Positions 18,181-27,014 of a DNA stretch of 64,000 nucleotides are shown piece by piece. The notes beneath the pieces are model-generated. The model saw only the letters and a list, made by a program, of their open reading frames with translations, ran no database searches and was not told the DNA's origin. The DNA is taken from positions 186,001 to 250,000 of the forward strand of contig NZ_RAIQ01000004.1 in the NCBI RefSeq assembly GCF_003625475.1, given 5' to 3'. A program made the position numbers and the translations under genes. This stretch comes from Butyrivibrio sp. X503 (GTDB taxonomy: Bacteria > Bacillota > Clostridia > Lachnospirales > Lachnospiraceae). Positions within the stretch are counted from its first letter, which is position 1. The number at the start of each line of letters is the position of its first letter.

Positions 18181-19248
18181 TCAGTCGTTTGCAGCCAGCA
18201 TTGTCGCCTGATCTGCGGCGATAAGAGAGTCGATTATCTCATCAAGATCTCCGTCCATGATCTGGTCGATCTTATAAAGAGTAAGATTGATCCTGTGATC
18301 GGTAACTCTTCCCTGATGGAAATTGTAGGTCCTTATCTTCTCAGATCTGTCTCCGGAACCTACCTGGCTCTTTCTAAGCTGAGACTCTTCGCTGTGCTTC
18401 TTTTCCCTCTCCATCTCATAAAGCTTGGCACGAAGAACCTTGAGCGCCTTAGCCTTGTTCTGCTGCTGGTTCTTCTCATCCTGACAGGAAATGACTATTC
18501 CTGTGGGAAGGTGCGTAAGTCTTACGGCCGAATCGGTAGTATTGACGCACTGTCCGCCGTTACCGGAAGCTCTGAACACATCAAATTTACAATCATTCAT
18601 ATCGATATCAACTTCTACATCCTCAACTTCAGGCATAATAGCAACTGTTATCGCTGAAGTGTGGATTCTTCCGCCCGATTCCGTCGCCGGAATTCTCTGA
18701 ACACGGTGAACTCCGCTTTCAAATTTAAGTCTTGAATATGCGCCGTTTCCTTTGATCATAAAGCTGACTGTCTTGATACCGCCAATACCTATATCTTCGA
18801 CGCTCATCGTCTCAACGCGCCAGTTTTGTCTCTCGGCGTACCTTGTATATGCTCTGAACATATCAGCCGCAAATAAAGCCGCCTCGTCGCCTCCGACACC
18901 CGCTCTGATCTCAACGATAACATTCTTCTCATCGTTGGGGTCCTTGGGTAGAAGAAGGATCTTGAGCCTATCCTCAAGCTCTATCTTCTTGTCTTTTGCC
19001 TCGGAAAGTTCTTCCTTAAGCATTTCTCTCATGTCTGCGTCGGACTCTTCATCCAGCATCGATTCGCTGTCCTCTATCGTCTCGTTGCACTTCTTATACT
19101 CAAGATAGCACTCAACAAGCTCTTCCAAATTCTTTTGTTCCTTCATGAGGCTCCTGAACTTGTCCTGATCCGAAACGACGGCCGGATCGTTAAGCTCCAT
19201 TGTGATATCCTCATATCTTCTTAAAATATCTTCTAATTTATCAAACAT
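18181..19248 (-). CDS. prfA: peptide chain release factor 1
   Basis: 355 residues, normal for the family. RF1 recognises UAA and UAG stop codons and triggers peptide release. The catalytic GGQ is in [22 protein letters not shown] (about 228), and the C-terminal signature [14 protein letters not shown] is present. An AAAGGATAG site precedes the ATG. It follows prmC, which encodes the enzyme that methylates this glutamine, an arrangement common across bacteria. Confidence 0.97.
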   Translation of the reverse strand: MFDKLEDILRRYEDITMELNDPAVVSDQDKFRSLMKEQKNLEELVECYLEYKKCNETIEDSESMLDEESDADMREMLKEELSEAKDKKIELEDRLKILLLPKDPNDEKNVIVEIRAGVGGDEAALFAADMFRAYTRYAERQNWRVETMSVEDIGIGGIKTVSFMIKGNGAYSRLKFESGVHRVQRIPATESGGRIHTSAITVAIMPEVEDVEVDIDMNDCKFDVFRASGNGGQCVNTTDSAVRLTHLPTGIVISCQDEKNQQQNKAKALKVLRAKLYEMEREKKHSEESQLRKSQVGSGDRSEKIRTYNFHQGRVTDHRINLTLYKIDQIMDGDLDEIIDSLIAADQATMLAAND

Positions 19249-19304
19249 AATCTATCCTTTTATCTTAAGTCACGGGTCAAATGCAGCATAACAGGCGCCT
19301 TACG

Positions 19305-20147
19305 CTAATAATAGCAGGCCCTTACGACTCTGTCGTTTCCCGCATAGTCAGCTATCACCTCTATGTCGTGATACTTACCGTTCTCGGTCAAAAGAGCCTT
19401 CACTGCCTCCGCCTGATCATATCCAATCTCCATGATAAGATACCCGCTGGAAAAAAGGTAATCTCCCGCATTCTCAATTATGCGCTTATAGAATATAAGA
19501 CCGTCATCGCTTCCGTCAAGCGCCAGCATCGGCTCGTAGTCCTTAACTTCGGGCGCAAGAGTCTTTATTACCTCTGTCCTAATATAAGGCGGATTGGAAA
19601 CTATAACGTCAAATTTCCCAATCTCTTTTTCAGGGAAAAGATCCGTCTCAATAAACTCGATTCTGTCATTAAAGCCCAGTATATCCGCGTTTTCTTTAGC
19701 CACCTTAAGCGCAGCTTCCGAAATATCGGTACAGACCGCCTTCGTGTCATTGGTATAATTAAGTATGCTGAGCGCAATGCATCCCGATCCCGTGCAAAGA
19801 TCAAGAATACGCATCTTATCCTCGCAGTATCTGAGCGCTTCCTCGACCAGAACCTCCGTATCCTGCTCAGGGATAAGCACATCTTTTGATACGTTAAAAG
19901 AAAGCCCCATAAATTCCCATTTACCGAGTATATAGGCAACAGGCTCTCTCTTTTCCCTTCTTGAAAGAAGCTCGTTGTACTTTTGCTCCTCAACCTCCGA
20001 AACTTCTCTGTCGGGATGCGCATACAAAGTACTGTGGTCCGTTTCACACACATACTCTAAAAGGAGCCGGGCATCAAGCTTAGCTTCTGTGATTCCGGCT
20101 CTCTCTAATGTTTCTATTCCTTTTTCCAAGATATCTTTGTATATCAT
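19305..20147 (-). CDS. prmC: release factor glutamine methyltransferase
   Basis: 280 residues from the ATG at 20147. A TTG two codons upstream is a possible alternative. It methylates the Gln of the GGQ motif in release factors, using S-adenosylmethionine. Motifs: ILDLCTGSGCIALSI for cofactor binding and the catalytic NPPYI. The N-terminal helical domain that recognises the release factor is present. It lies directly upstream of prfA and downstream of yqhQ. Confidence 0.96.
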   Translation of the reverse strand: MIYKDILEKGIETLERAGITEAKLDARLLLEYVCETDHSTLYAHPDREVSEVEEQKYNELLSRREKREPVAYILGKWEFMGLSFNVSKDVLIPEQDTEVLVEEALRYCEDKMRILDLCTGSGCIALSILNYTNDTKAVCTDISEAALKVAKENADILGFNDRIEFIETDLFPEKEIGKFDVIVSNPPYIRTEVIKTLAPEVKDYEPMLALDGSDDGLIFYKRIIENAGDYLFSSGYLIMEIGYDQAEAVKALLTENGKYHDIEVIADYAGNDRVVRACYY

Positions 20148-20184
20148 AGGCAAAATCTCTTTTTACTCTGATAAAGAAAAGATA

Positions 20185-21168
20185 TTACGGCTCCTCGTCC
20201 TGAAGCCAACTATCGTCAACCTCGTATCCGAATGAATCCTTGAGGAACTGCTTCCAGTCAAATACTGCCTCAACCGACTTGATGGCAACCTCTATCATAT
20301 CATCATCGGGCTCCTTGGTCGTAAGTCTCTGAAGCCAAAGACCGGGCGCCGAAATAATCCTTACAAGGATGAAATCTGTTCTTCCCGCAAGCTTGATGAT
20401 CTCGTAGGAAATACCGGAGATCACGGGAATAAGCAGGATTCTGAGGCCGATTCTCAAAAGATAAGAATCAACGCGAATAAAGAAGAACAGAATGATGCTG
20501 ACAAACATAACAAACAGAATAAAGCTGCTACCGCATCTCTTGTGAAGTCTATTGCTTCTTCTTACATTCTTAAGTGTGAGAGGTCTGCCCTTCTCGATAC
20601 AATTGATGCACTTGTGCTCCGCACCGTGGTACATAAACAGCCTCTTAATGTCCTTCATCCTGGAGATCAAAAGAATGTACAGGATAAAGATAACAATTCT
20701 GAGAATGCCCTCTATGATCGCTATGAGCGAAGCATTTCTCACATACTTGCCAAGCAGCTCGGAAAGAGCATAAGGAAGTATCATGAAAAGAACTATCGCA
20801 AAAGCAAAAGATATAATTGTCGTTGCGATCATAAGGAATGTGTTCTCATGTCCGCTGCTGACCTTGTCGATGCTCTCATCAAGCTTGGTAGGCTTGGTAT
20901 CCTCTTCCTCGTAAAAAGACGAAGAATAGTTAAGTGCCTTAAGTCCCAGAATAAGGGAGTTGATGAATACAAATACACCTCTGACAAAAGGTATATTAAG
21001 GAGCTTGCTGCCATAAGCAACTCCATGGAATTCATCTATTTCTACCGCTATGTCCTTATCGGGCTTCCTGACTGCAACGGCATACATATCCTTGTTGCGC
21101 ATCATAACGCCTTCCAAAACAGCCTGTCCGCCGATACCTGAATAATGGCTTACTTTACGTCTCTTCAT
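20185..21168 (-). CDS. yqhQ: DUF1385 (YqhQ-like) membrane protein
   Basis: 327 residues. The N-terminal signature SGIGGQAVLEGVMMRN is characteristic of the DUF1385/YqhQ family. About four to five membrane segments follow, with the conserved MYHGAEHKCINCIEKG. The order rpmE-yqhQ-prmC-prfA is common in Clostridia. The biochemical function is not established. Confidence 0.9.
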   Translation of the reverse strand: MKRRKVSHYSGIGGQAVLEGVMMRNKDMYAVAVRKPDKDIAVEIDEFHGVAYGSKLLNIPFVRGVFVFINSLILGLKALNYSSSFYEEEDTKPTKLDESIDKVSSGHENTFLMIATTIISFAFAIVLFMILPYALSELLGKYVRNASLIAIIEGILRIVIFILYILLISRMKDIKRLFMYHGAEHKCINCIEKGRPLTLKNVRRSNRLHKRCGSSFILFVMFVSIILFFFIRVDSYLLRIGLRILLIPVISGISYEIIKLAGRTDFILVRIISAPGLWLQRLTTKEPDDDMIEVAIKSVEAVFDWKQFLKDSFGYEVDDSWLQDEEP

Positions 21169-21198
21169 AGTTGTTACCTCTTAAAGCGTGATTACTTA

Positions 21199-21228
21199 TA
21201 AAAAAAGGCTGAGGCCATAGCCTCAACC
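21199..21228 (-). terminator. rpmE terminator
   Basis: On the minus strand, GGTTGAGGC and GCCTCAGCC pair around a 4-nt loop and are followed by a run of T residues. It lies just after the rpmE stop and before yqhQ, so rpmE can be made as a short transcript. Confidence 0.85.
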
Positions 21229-21247
21229 TCTCCTAAATGTCTTGTAA

Positions 21248-21454
21248 TTACTGATTGTTCATGCCGTATTTCTTATTGAACTTATCAATACGTCCACGAG
21301 CAGCTGTAGCCTTCTGCTGTCCTGTATAGAATGGATGACACTTTGAGCAGATTTCTACGTGAATCTCAGACTTAGTTGATCCAACTGTGAATGTGTTACC
21401 GCAGTTGCATGTAACTGTAGCCTGGTTGAACTCGGGCTGAATATCGTTCTTCAT
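21248..21454 (-). CDS. rpmE: 50S ribosomal protein L31, zinc-binding type
   Basis: 68 residues. Four cysteines (CNC near 16-18 and CSKC near 37-40) mark the zinc-containing form. The signature [14 protein letters not shown] and the C-terminal [12 protein letters not shown] are typical. GAGGTGAG precedes the ATG. It has its own promoter and terminator. Confidence 0.97.
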   Translation of the reverse strand: MKNDIQPEFNQATVTCNCGNTFTVGSTKSEIHVEICSKCHPFYTGQQKATAARGRIDKFNKKYGMNNQ

Positions 21455-21531
21455 ATCTTCTCACCTCACTGTCTATATTCAATGAATCTTCTTATTAACT
21501 ATAGTTAGTGCTATTTCACAACAGCTATATC

Positions 21532-21560
21532 ACTATAGCATAATTTAAATTCATATGCAA
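21532..21560 (-). promoter_or_regulatory. rpmE promoter
   Basis: Minus-strand TTGCAT (21560-21555) and TATAGT (21537-21532) are 17 bp apart. The start would be near 21525, leaving a leader of about 70 nt that contains inverted-repeat material (TAACTATAG-type) before the ribosome site. Confidence 0.65.
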
Positions 21561-21576
21561 GCACTTTTTGTAAGGC

Positions 21577-22188
21577 TTATTGGTAAGTAATTACGCCCGT
21601 CTGAAGGTAGGTATCATATGCATTCTTTAGTTTTGTTGTCACAGAGCAAAGGATACAACCGCCTATAACATAAAGAAGTCCTACAGGTTTTCCTGTTGTA
21701 AATATTCCGTATACAACAGAGAAGATTCCGAGTATCAAAACCGCAATTGCAGCTCCGAGGCTCTTGGTCATACGCAACACTATACCGAGTACCAAAAGAA
21801 GAAGACCATCGATAGGATAAACTCCCATAACAAGCTCGATGAGCAAATTTATAACACCCATAACGATCATGAATATCGTCCAACCGTTAATCGTCTTATT
21901 CGCCTGATTAAACGTAGGCAACTCAAACATTTCCTTCTTGCTCATCTTAAGCCCGATATCAACCGCACCTGTATATCCAGTATTATATCCGGTATTGAAA
22001 CCGTTTGCCTGCGAACCAAACGCCGCTCCGTTCGCGGCATTTACTGTATTTCCCGAAAACATTCCGCCGTTATTGACGTTCCCCATCGTCTGTACGGCAG
22101 CTCTTTCATCCCCCATAAGAGGTTGTCCGCAATTCTTGCAAAAGCTCATTGTTTCGCTGTTTTCTGTCCCACATGTTTTACAAATCAT
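21577..22188 (-). CDS. zinc-ribbon membrane protein
   Basis: 203 residues. The N-terminus is a zinc ribbon, with CKTCGTENSETMSFCKNCG giving two CxxC pairs. An Asn/Gly-rich linker of about 60 residues follows, then three to four membrane segments from about 100 on. Such zinc-ribbon plus membrane architectures are frequent in Firmicutes and mostly uncharacterised. AGGAGAAAGAG precedes the ATG. Neighbours give no function. Confidence 0.75.
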   Translation of the reverse strand: MICKTCGTENSETMSFCKNCGQPLMGDERAAVQTMGNVNNGGMFSGNTVNAANGAAFGSQANGFNTGYNTGYTGAVDIGLKMSKKEMFELPTFNQANKTINGWTIFMIVMGVINLLIELVMGVYPIDGLLLLVLGIVLRMTKSLGAAIAVLILGIFSVVYGIFTTGKPVGLLYVIGGCILCSVTTKLKNAYDTYLQTGVITYQ

Positions 22189-22426
22189 TCTCTTTCTCCT
22201 CGCTTCCCAAAATGTTTTCTTTTACTAATAACACAATTGTCTCTAAGGAAACGTTGCATTTTTTGAGAAGATTTTAGTGCGGGCAAATGAATGTGCAATA
22301 AAAACTGTGCACCTGCATGATCTTTCTGCAATTAGCAAAAAGTCTCACAGGCGCACAGATCAAAGTCAATTAACTATTTATATTGATATAAGTATTTCTG
22401 TATACTTATTTTTAAGTCGCTTTTTA

Positions 22427-23401
22427 TTATTCTAGTGTTACCGTTACTGTCATGTCTACTGTGTCATAATTACCCTCACCGGAAAACAAACGAGCGTATA
22501 TTTCTAAATCTCGACCACTGGAAACTCTATACTTGGTATTCCTAGATATTCCCGCTCCATTAGCCTCCAATGCCAAGTTTGCGCCTTTATGAATATCAAC
22601 CGATACTGTGTACGTGCTAAATCCTTGCAAATTAGCCTTCGGAATAGTCATTGTCCCTGAAACTTTGTTTTTATTTGAAGTTGCACCATTAAATCTCATT
22701 TTATAAGTATTTCCATGTCCTTTTCCAATTCCTTCATTGATCCATTTATCTTTCTCAGCATTAATCGCTGAATCATAACCTGTTTTTACCCATTTATCTT
22801 TTTCTTTTTCAATAGCTTCATTATAACCATCTTTCTTGCCATCTTGTTTTCCGGCCTCATAGCCTTCCTGGCGGGCTGCTTCATATAAAGCTGACACATC
22901 AATAGTGCCGCCATCATAATAGCCGCTTTCCAGTGTATATGTATCTTTGCTGTCAAGAGTGATATCTACGGTTCCCTTATAGTTAATATCATTGATCTTA
23001 TCAACAACATCTTCAAAAGAAGCATCTGAAGATATATTATTCTGCGCATATACATTGCTATTCAATGCACTAATAATATTGCTCTTATACTGAGATAATG
23101 AGGCCTTAAGTGAATTAAAGCTGCTCATGATACTTGAGAGTAAACCGTCAAGAGTACCAATCCCATCTGATATAGTTGATATCTGATCTGAAAGCTCATC
23201 ATCCGAATTATTCTCATTAAGAGTATCAACCTGGTCGCCTAGAGTATCAATTTCTTCTGACATTGTCGTGATGTCTTCCGAATTTACAAAATCATCAAGC
23301 TCTTCGGCATAAACAGTTGCAGAGAACAATAATGACATAGCAACTGCTGCTCCGATAAGTTTCATAGAATTTTGTTTAATATCAATATTTCTTTTTTTCA
23401 T
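22427..23401 (-). CDS. secreted coiled-coil protein with Lys/Asp-rich repeats
   Basis: 324 residues from the ATG at 23401, chosen for its GGATGG site. A clear signal peptide ends near TVYAEE. An acidic predicted coiled coil (about 25-110) is followed by GTVDITLDSKDTYTLESGYYDGGTIDVS, then repeat-like Gly/Lys/Asp stretches (GYEAGKQDGKKDGYNEA, EKDKWVKTGYDSAINAEKDKW). The C-terminal 100 residues look like a beta-rich domain. It resembles surface or fibre-like proteins of Lachnospiraceae rather than an enzyme. I do not recognise a named family. Its leader holds a mini-ORF and hairpins. Confidence 0.7.
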   Translation of the reverse strand: MKKRNIDIKQNSMKLIGAAVAMSLLFSATVYAEELDDFVNSEDITTMSEEIDTLGDQVDTLNENNSDDELSDQISTISDGIGTLDGLLSSIMSSFNSLKASLSQYKSNIISALNSNVYAQNNISSDASFEDVVDKINDINYKGTVDITLDSKDTYTLESGYYDGGTIDVSALYEAARQEGYEAGKQDGKKDGYNEAIEKEKDKWVKTGYDSAINAEKDKWINEGIGKGHGNTYKMRFNGATSNKNKVSGTMTIPKANLQGFSTYTVSVDIHKGANLALEANGAGISRNTKYRVSSGRDLEIYARLFSGEGNYDTVDMTVTVTLE

Positions 23402-23492
23402 AGTCTTTTTTCCCATCCTGTCTTTAATTTTTGTTTGAAATTGTTGATTTGCGAAACCAGAAAACTTTAGATACAGAAATAATAGATATTAC

Positions 23493-23522
23493 CTATGGAT
23501 AACCTGAATATAATCTCTTCAT
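23493..23522 (-). CDS. 9-codon mini-ORF in the leader of the secreted-protein gene
   Basis: ATG at 23522 reads MKRLYSGYP then TAG. It has an excellent ribosome site, AAGGGGGTGAT, 3 nt upstream, better than that of the main gene 92 bp downstream. No amino acid is over-represented in a way that names an attenuator. It may be a leader peptide or a translation-coupling device, and is too short to judge by coding bias. Confidence 0.35.
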   Translation of the reverse strand: MKRLYSGYP

Positions 23523-23572
23523 GCCATCACCCCCTTCCGGCCAAATACCCAGATTTTTTTTAAGGCTAAATA

Positions 23573-23606
23573 CAGATAAAAGCTCCCAATCCCCCGGTTT
23601 TATCTG
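23573..23606 (-). other. stem-loop in the 5' leader of the secreted-protein gene
   Basis: A perfect 9-bp stem, CAGATAAAA with TTTTATCTG, encloses a 16-nt G-rich loop on the minus strand. A nearby perfect palindrome, GATTTCATGAAATC, lies just upstream of it. I compared the region with c-di-GMP riboswitch cores and found no match. It may be a regulatory leader RNA. Confidence 0.4.
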
Positions 23607-23686
23607 GATTTCATGAAATCAAGGCTCTCCCACAAGTTTTGAACAGATTGTATAAGTAAAAATGGACAGTGCACACGGTCTACTGT

Positions 23687-24313
23687 TTACTTCTTCAGAT
23701 ACTTCTTCAGCTTAGACTTTATCCTCTGCATGGCGTTGTCGGTTGATTTCTCGTCGCGTCCGAGCACGGCGGAAACTTCCTTTACGCTCATACCTGTTAT
23801 ATATAGATCAAGAACCTGGCGCTCAAGATCGCTGAGGTCGCGTTCGATGGCTTTTTCCAGATCTTCGAGATTCTCTCTTTCAATGACCTGTTCTTCAGGG
23901 ATCGAGCTTGAATCGGACTCAAGTACGTCTTCGAGAGCAACCTCGCTATCGTTAGAGCTGTCCTTGTTCTCGGCGTAGAGAGATATATAGCTGTTAAGAG
24001 GAGCATGCTTTTTACGAGCCGAAGCCTTGATCGCCGAATACATCTGCCTTGAGATGCACAGATCGGCGAAAGTGGCAAAGCTTGCGTCTCTTCCGATGTC
24101 GTAGTCCCTGATAGCCTTAAAAAGACCTATCATACCCTCCTGGATAAGGTCATCCCTGTCGGCACCGAGGATGTACATAGAGGCAGCCTTTTTGCGGACA
24201 AGGTTCTTATATTTGTCCATAATAAAATCCATGATGCCGGTTTCCTTATCACCCGCATCATGGAACTTCACTATCAGCTGTTCATCACTCTGTCCTTCGT
24301 AGTTATTTTTCAT
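23687..24313 (-). CDS. sigH: RNA polymerase sigma-H factor (Spo0H type)
   Basis: 208 residues. Sigma-70 family: region 2 includes DRDDLIQEGMIGLFKAIRDYD, and region 4 ends VLGRDEKSTDNAMQRIKSKLKKYL. SigH drives early sporulation, competence and stationary-phase genes in Firmicutes. The gene order cysS-mrnC-rlmB-sigH is the classic Firmicute one and supports the name. It starts 3 bp after the rlmB stop. Its presence fits a lineage with a sporulation history and may link to the comEA/comEC genes elsewhere in the window. Confidence 0.94.
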   Translation of the reverse strand: MKNNYEGQSDEQLIVKFHDAGDKETGIMDFIMDKYKNLVRKKAASMYILGADRDDLIQEGMIGLFKAIRDYDIGRDASFATFADLCISRQMYSAIKASARKKHAPLNSYISLYAENKDSSNDSEVALEDVLESDSSSIPEEQVIERENLEDLEKAIERDLSDLERQVLDLYITGMSVKEVSAVLGRDEKSTDNAMQRIKSKLKKYLKK

Positions 24314-24316
24314 AGC

Positions 24317-25066
24317 TCACCCAAGTCTCTGCCTTACTATTTCAAACGCCAAAACTCCGCATGCTACCGAAGCGTTCAGTGAATCAATGTCACCCTTCAT
24401 GGGAATTGATGCCACCATGTCACAGTTCTCTTTTACAAGTCTGGAAACGCCGCTTCCTTCGTTTCCTATCACAAGTCCTATAGAGCCCTTAAGATTAAGG
24501 TCGTACATTCTCGTTCCGCCCATGTCGGCGCAAACAAACCACATTCCTCTATCCTTAAGCTCTTCGATCGTCTTAACTATATTAGTAACCTTGGCTACAG
24601 GTGTATAGTTGATCGCACCTGCCGAAGCCTTGGCAACAGTTGCCGTAAGTCCCACAGCTCTGTGCTTGGGAATGATCACGCCATGCGCACCCGCAAGATT
24701 GGCTGTTCTTATGATAGCTCCCAAGTTATGAGGATCCTCTATATTATCCAAGATAATGATAAAAGGATCTTCATTCTTTGCTGCCGCTCTCTCAAAAATA
24801 TCCTCAACCTCAGCATACTCATAAGAAGCCGCATAAGCTATGACTCCCTGATGCTTTCCGGTCTCCGAAAGCTGATCCAGCCTCTCTTTTTTAACAAAGC
24901 TGACAACCGTATCCTTATGCTTTTTCGCTTCACGCATAATGGTCTGTACAGGGCCGTCCTTACAGCCATCCAAAACGAAAAGTCTGTCTATAGTTTTTCC
25001 GGATCTGAAGGCTTCAAGAACCGCGTTCCTGCCTTCGATTATCCTGCTCTGAATCTGTTCTTCCAT
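24317..25066 (-). CDS. rlmB: TrmH-family 23S rRNA (guanosine-2'-O-)-methyltransferase
   Basis: 249 residues. SPOUT-class enzyme. An N-terminal substrate-binding domain (IIEGRNAVLEAFRSGKTIDRLFV) precedes the knotted methyltransferase with LDNIEDPHNLGAIIRTA, KASAGAINYTPVAKV, GLVIGNEGSGVSRLV and MKGDIDSLNASVACGVLAFE. These motifs bind S-adenosylmethionine. The family modifies G2251 in E. coli 23S rRNA. It sits between mrnC and sigH. Confidence 0.93.
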   Translation of the reverse strand: MEEQIQSRIIEGRNAVLEAFRSGKTIDRLFVLDGCKDGPVQTIMREAKKHKDTVVSFVKKERLDQLSETGKHQGVIAYAASYEYAEVEDIFERAAAKNEDPFIIILDNIEDPHNLGAIIRTANLAGAHGVIIPKHRAVGLTATVAKASAGAINYTPVAKVTNIVKTIEELKDRGMWFVCADMGGTRMYDLNLKGSIGLVIGNEGSGVSRLVKENCDMVASIPMKGDIDSLNASVACGVLAFEIVRQRLG

Positions 25067-25119
25067 AATTATTCCTCAAAAATCATATGCCATAACATTT
25101 ATCATGCGCATATGCCAAT

Positions 25120-25560
25120 TCACTCCAAGATATCCAGCGAAAGCTTCTCAATTCCCTTCTCTATCAGCTCGCATATCCTGTCCATATTATCCGTAAGGTA
25201 AAGGTAACCGATAACCGCCTCAAAGCCGGTTGCATCAAGATAGTCCATAGTCGTTGCATTCTTGGCCTTGGTATGTGGCTTGGAGTTACGACCTCTTCTG
25301 TAAACGTCCGCTTCTTCTTCGGTAAGATTATCCATAAGAGCCTTGATAAACGCAGCCTGTGTGCCGGCTTTTACAATATCACTTGCTCTTTTATGGAGCT
25401 TATTGACCGCAGTATTTCCTTTGTTTACAAGGATCGATCTGATGATGACATCAAAAACCGCATCACCGATATAAGCAAGCGTAAGAGGCGAATACGTCCT
25501 GATATCCTTACTTTCTATTCCGAATTTAGCATTCAAATAATCATTTAAATGATCTGCCAT
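25120..25560 (-). CDS. mrnC: Mini-ribonuclease 3
   Basis: 146 residues. A lone RNase III catalytic domain without the double-stranded-RNA-binding domain. The signature YIGDAVFDVIIRS and the later DYLDATGFEAVIGYLYL carry the acidic metal ligands. It matures 23S rRNA ends in Bacillus. GAGGGAG precedes the ATG, and the start overlaps the end of cysS by 16 bp, so the two are translationally coupled. Confidence 0.94.
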   Translation of the reverse strand: MADHLNDYLNAKFGIESKDIRTYSPLTLAYIGDAVFDVIIRSILVNKGNTAVNKLHKRASDIVKAGTQAAFIKALMDNLTEEEADVYRRGRNSKPHTKAKNATTMDYLDATGFEAVIGYLYLTDNMDRICELIEKGIEKLSLDILE

Positions 25561-26966
25561 TTTACTCCCTCACGAGTATCCTTGATCTCAACTCCCTTCT
25601 GAAGGAGCTCGTCGCGGATAGCGTCAGCGGTTGCAAAGTCTTTTGCCTTCTTGGCCTGTGCTCTTCTCTCGATAGCATCAAGCACATAAGCCTCAAGCTC
25701 TGGATCAACCTCTTTTTCCTCCTTGGATGCAGCTGCATGTCCGAGAAGATCAAGAGAAAGAACCTTATCAAAACTCTTTACAAGATAGAGCTTGGTAGCA
25801 TCGTTAGTATCAGCCTTAAGAACATCGTAAAGAAGCGTGATGGCCATTGATGTGTTGAGATCGTCAGAAACGGCATTTCTGAAATCATCCTCAAACTTCT
25901 TTACAACTGCCTCATCTACACTGCCTTCTTCCTTAAGGTCGGCAATCTTCTTAATAAGCTTATTAAATGCTCCCGTCACGTTATCAAGCGCCTCATAAGA
26001 AAACTCGAGAGGCTTACGATAATGAGACTGTAAGCAGAAAAATCTGTAAACAAGCGGATCATAGCCCTTTTCCTTAAGAACGGAAACCGTAAGAACCGCA
26101 CCCTTGGATTTGGACATCTTTCCGGATTTATCATTTAAGTGATTGCTGTGGAACCAGTATTTGCACCACTCATGTCCGAGAAAGCTCTCAGACTGCGCTA
26201 TCTCATTGGTATGATGAGGGAAAATATTGTCAACACCGCCGCAGTGAATATCGATATATTCTCCGAGGTGCTTCATGGAAATGCATGAGCACTCAATGTG
26301 CCAGCCGGGATAACCGACGCCCCAAGGACTGTCCCACTTAAGCGCCTGCTCCTCAAACTTGGACTTGGTAAACCAAAGAACAAAGTCTGTCTTGTTCTTT
26401 TTGTTGGTATCCTCTTCAACATCGTCGCGAACGCCGACCTGAAGCTGTTCCTTCTCGATATCGGATGAGAAAACATAGTAATCATCAAGCTTGCTGGTAT
26501 CAAAATACACATTTCCGCCCGCTTCATAGGCATAGCCCTTCTTCAAAAGAACCTCTACCATATTGATGAACTCAGGAATGCAGTTAGTCGCAGGCTCAAC
26601 AACGTCGGGACGCTTGTTTCCTACAGCATCAAAATCCTTGAAGAAAGCATCCGTATAATACTTCGCGATCTCCATAACGCTCTTGTGCTCTCTTTTAGCT
26701 CCCGCAAGCATCTTATCTTCGCCCGTGTCCGCATCTGATGAAAGATGTCCCACATCAGTGATGTTCATGACACGCTTAACATCATAGCCTGCATACATAA
26801 GCGACTTGATAAGTACGTCCTGCATGATATAAGTACGGATATTACCGATATGCGCATAGTGATAAACGGTAGGTCCGCAGGTATACATTGTAACCTTGCC
26901 CTCTTCTCTGGGCACAAAATCCTGAACCGTTCTTGTAAGTGTATTGTAAAACTTAAATGCTGCCAT
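25545..26966 (-). CDS. cysS: cysteinyl-tRNA synthetase
   Basis: 473 residues. Class I synthetase. The ATP site has the HIGH-type HIGN (YHYAHIGNIRTY) and the KMSKS loop KSGKMSKSKG. Zinc is bound by the Cys in TCGPTVY and the HIECSCIS motif. Length fits the family. No T-box leader is visible in the 48 bp between it and ispF, so it is probably read with upstream genes. Confidence 0.97.
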   Translation of the reverse strand: MAAFKFYNTLTRTVQDFVPREEGKVTMYTCGPTVYHYAHIGNIRTYIMQDVLIKSLMYAGYDVKRVMNITDVGHLSSDADTGEDKMLAGAKREHKSVMEIAKYYTDAFFKDFDAVGNKRPDVVEPATNCIPEFINMVEVLLKKGYAYEAGGNVYFDTSKLDDYYVFSSDIEKEQLQVGVRDDVEEDTNKKNKTDFVLWFTKSKFEEQALKWDSPWGVGYPGWHIECSCISMKHLGEYIDIHCGGVDNIFPHHTNEIAQSESFLGHEWCKYWFHSNHLNDKSGKMSKSKGAVLTVSVLKEKGYDPLVYRFFCLQSHYRKPLEFSYEALDNVTGAFNKLIKKIADLKEEGSVDEAVVKKFEDDFRNAVSDDLNTSMAITLLYDVLKADTNDATKLYLVKSFDKVLSLDLLGHAAASKEEKEVDPELEAYVLDAIERRAQAKKAKDFATADAIRDELLQKGVEIKDTREGVKWQII

Positions 26967-27014
26967 TTTATCTACATCTCCTTGATAAAAGAATAATTGT
27001 CAAAGTCTCATTTG

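Noticed and set aside
22189-22426. RNA gene or terminator in the gap upstream of the zinc-ribbon gene
   Set aside because: Only weak, interrupted inverted repeats (around 22300-22360) are seen, with no T-run at a useful place. Nothing reportable.
23402-23686. Possible c-di-GMP or other known riboswitch
   Set aside because: The hairpins do not show the conserved core bases of GEMM-I or GEMM-II that I can recall. Kept only as an unnamed structured leader.
26967-27014. T-box leader before cysS or argS
   Set aside because: The gaps are under 100 bp and no TGGNACCGCG-type antiterminator box is seen near either gene.
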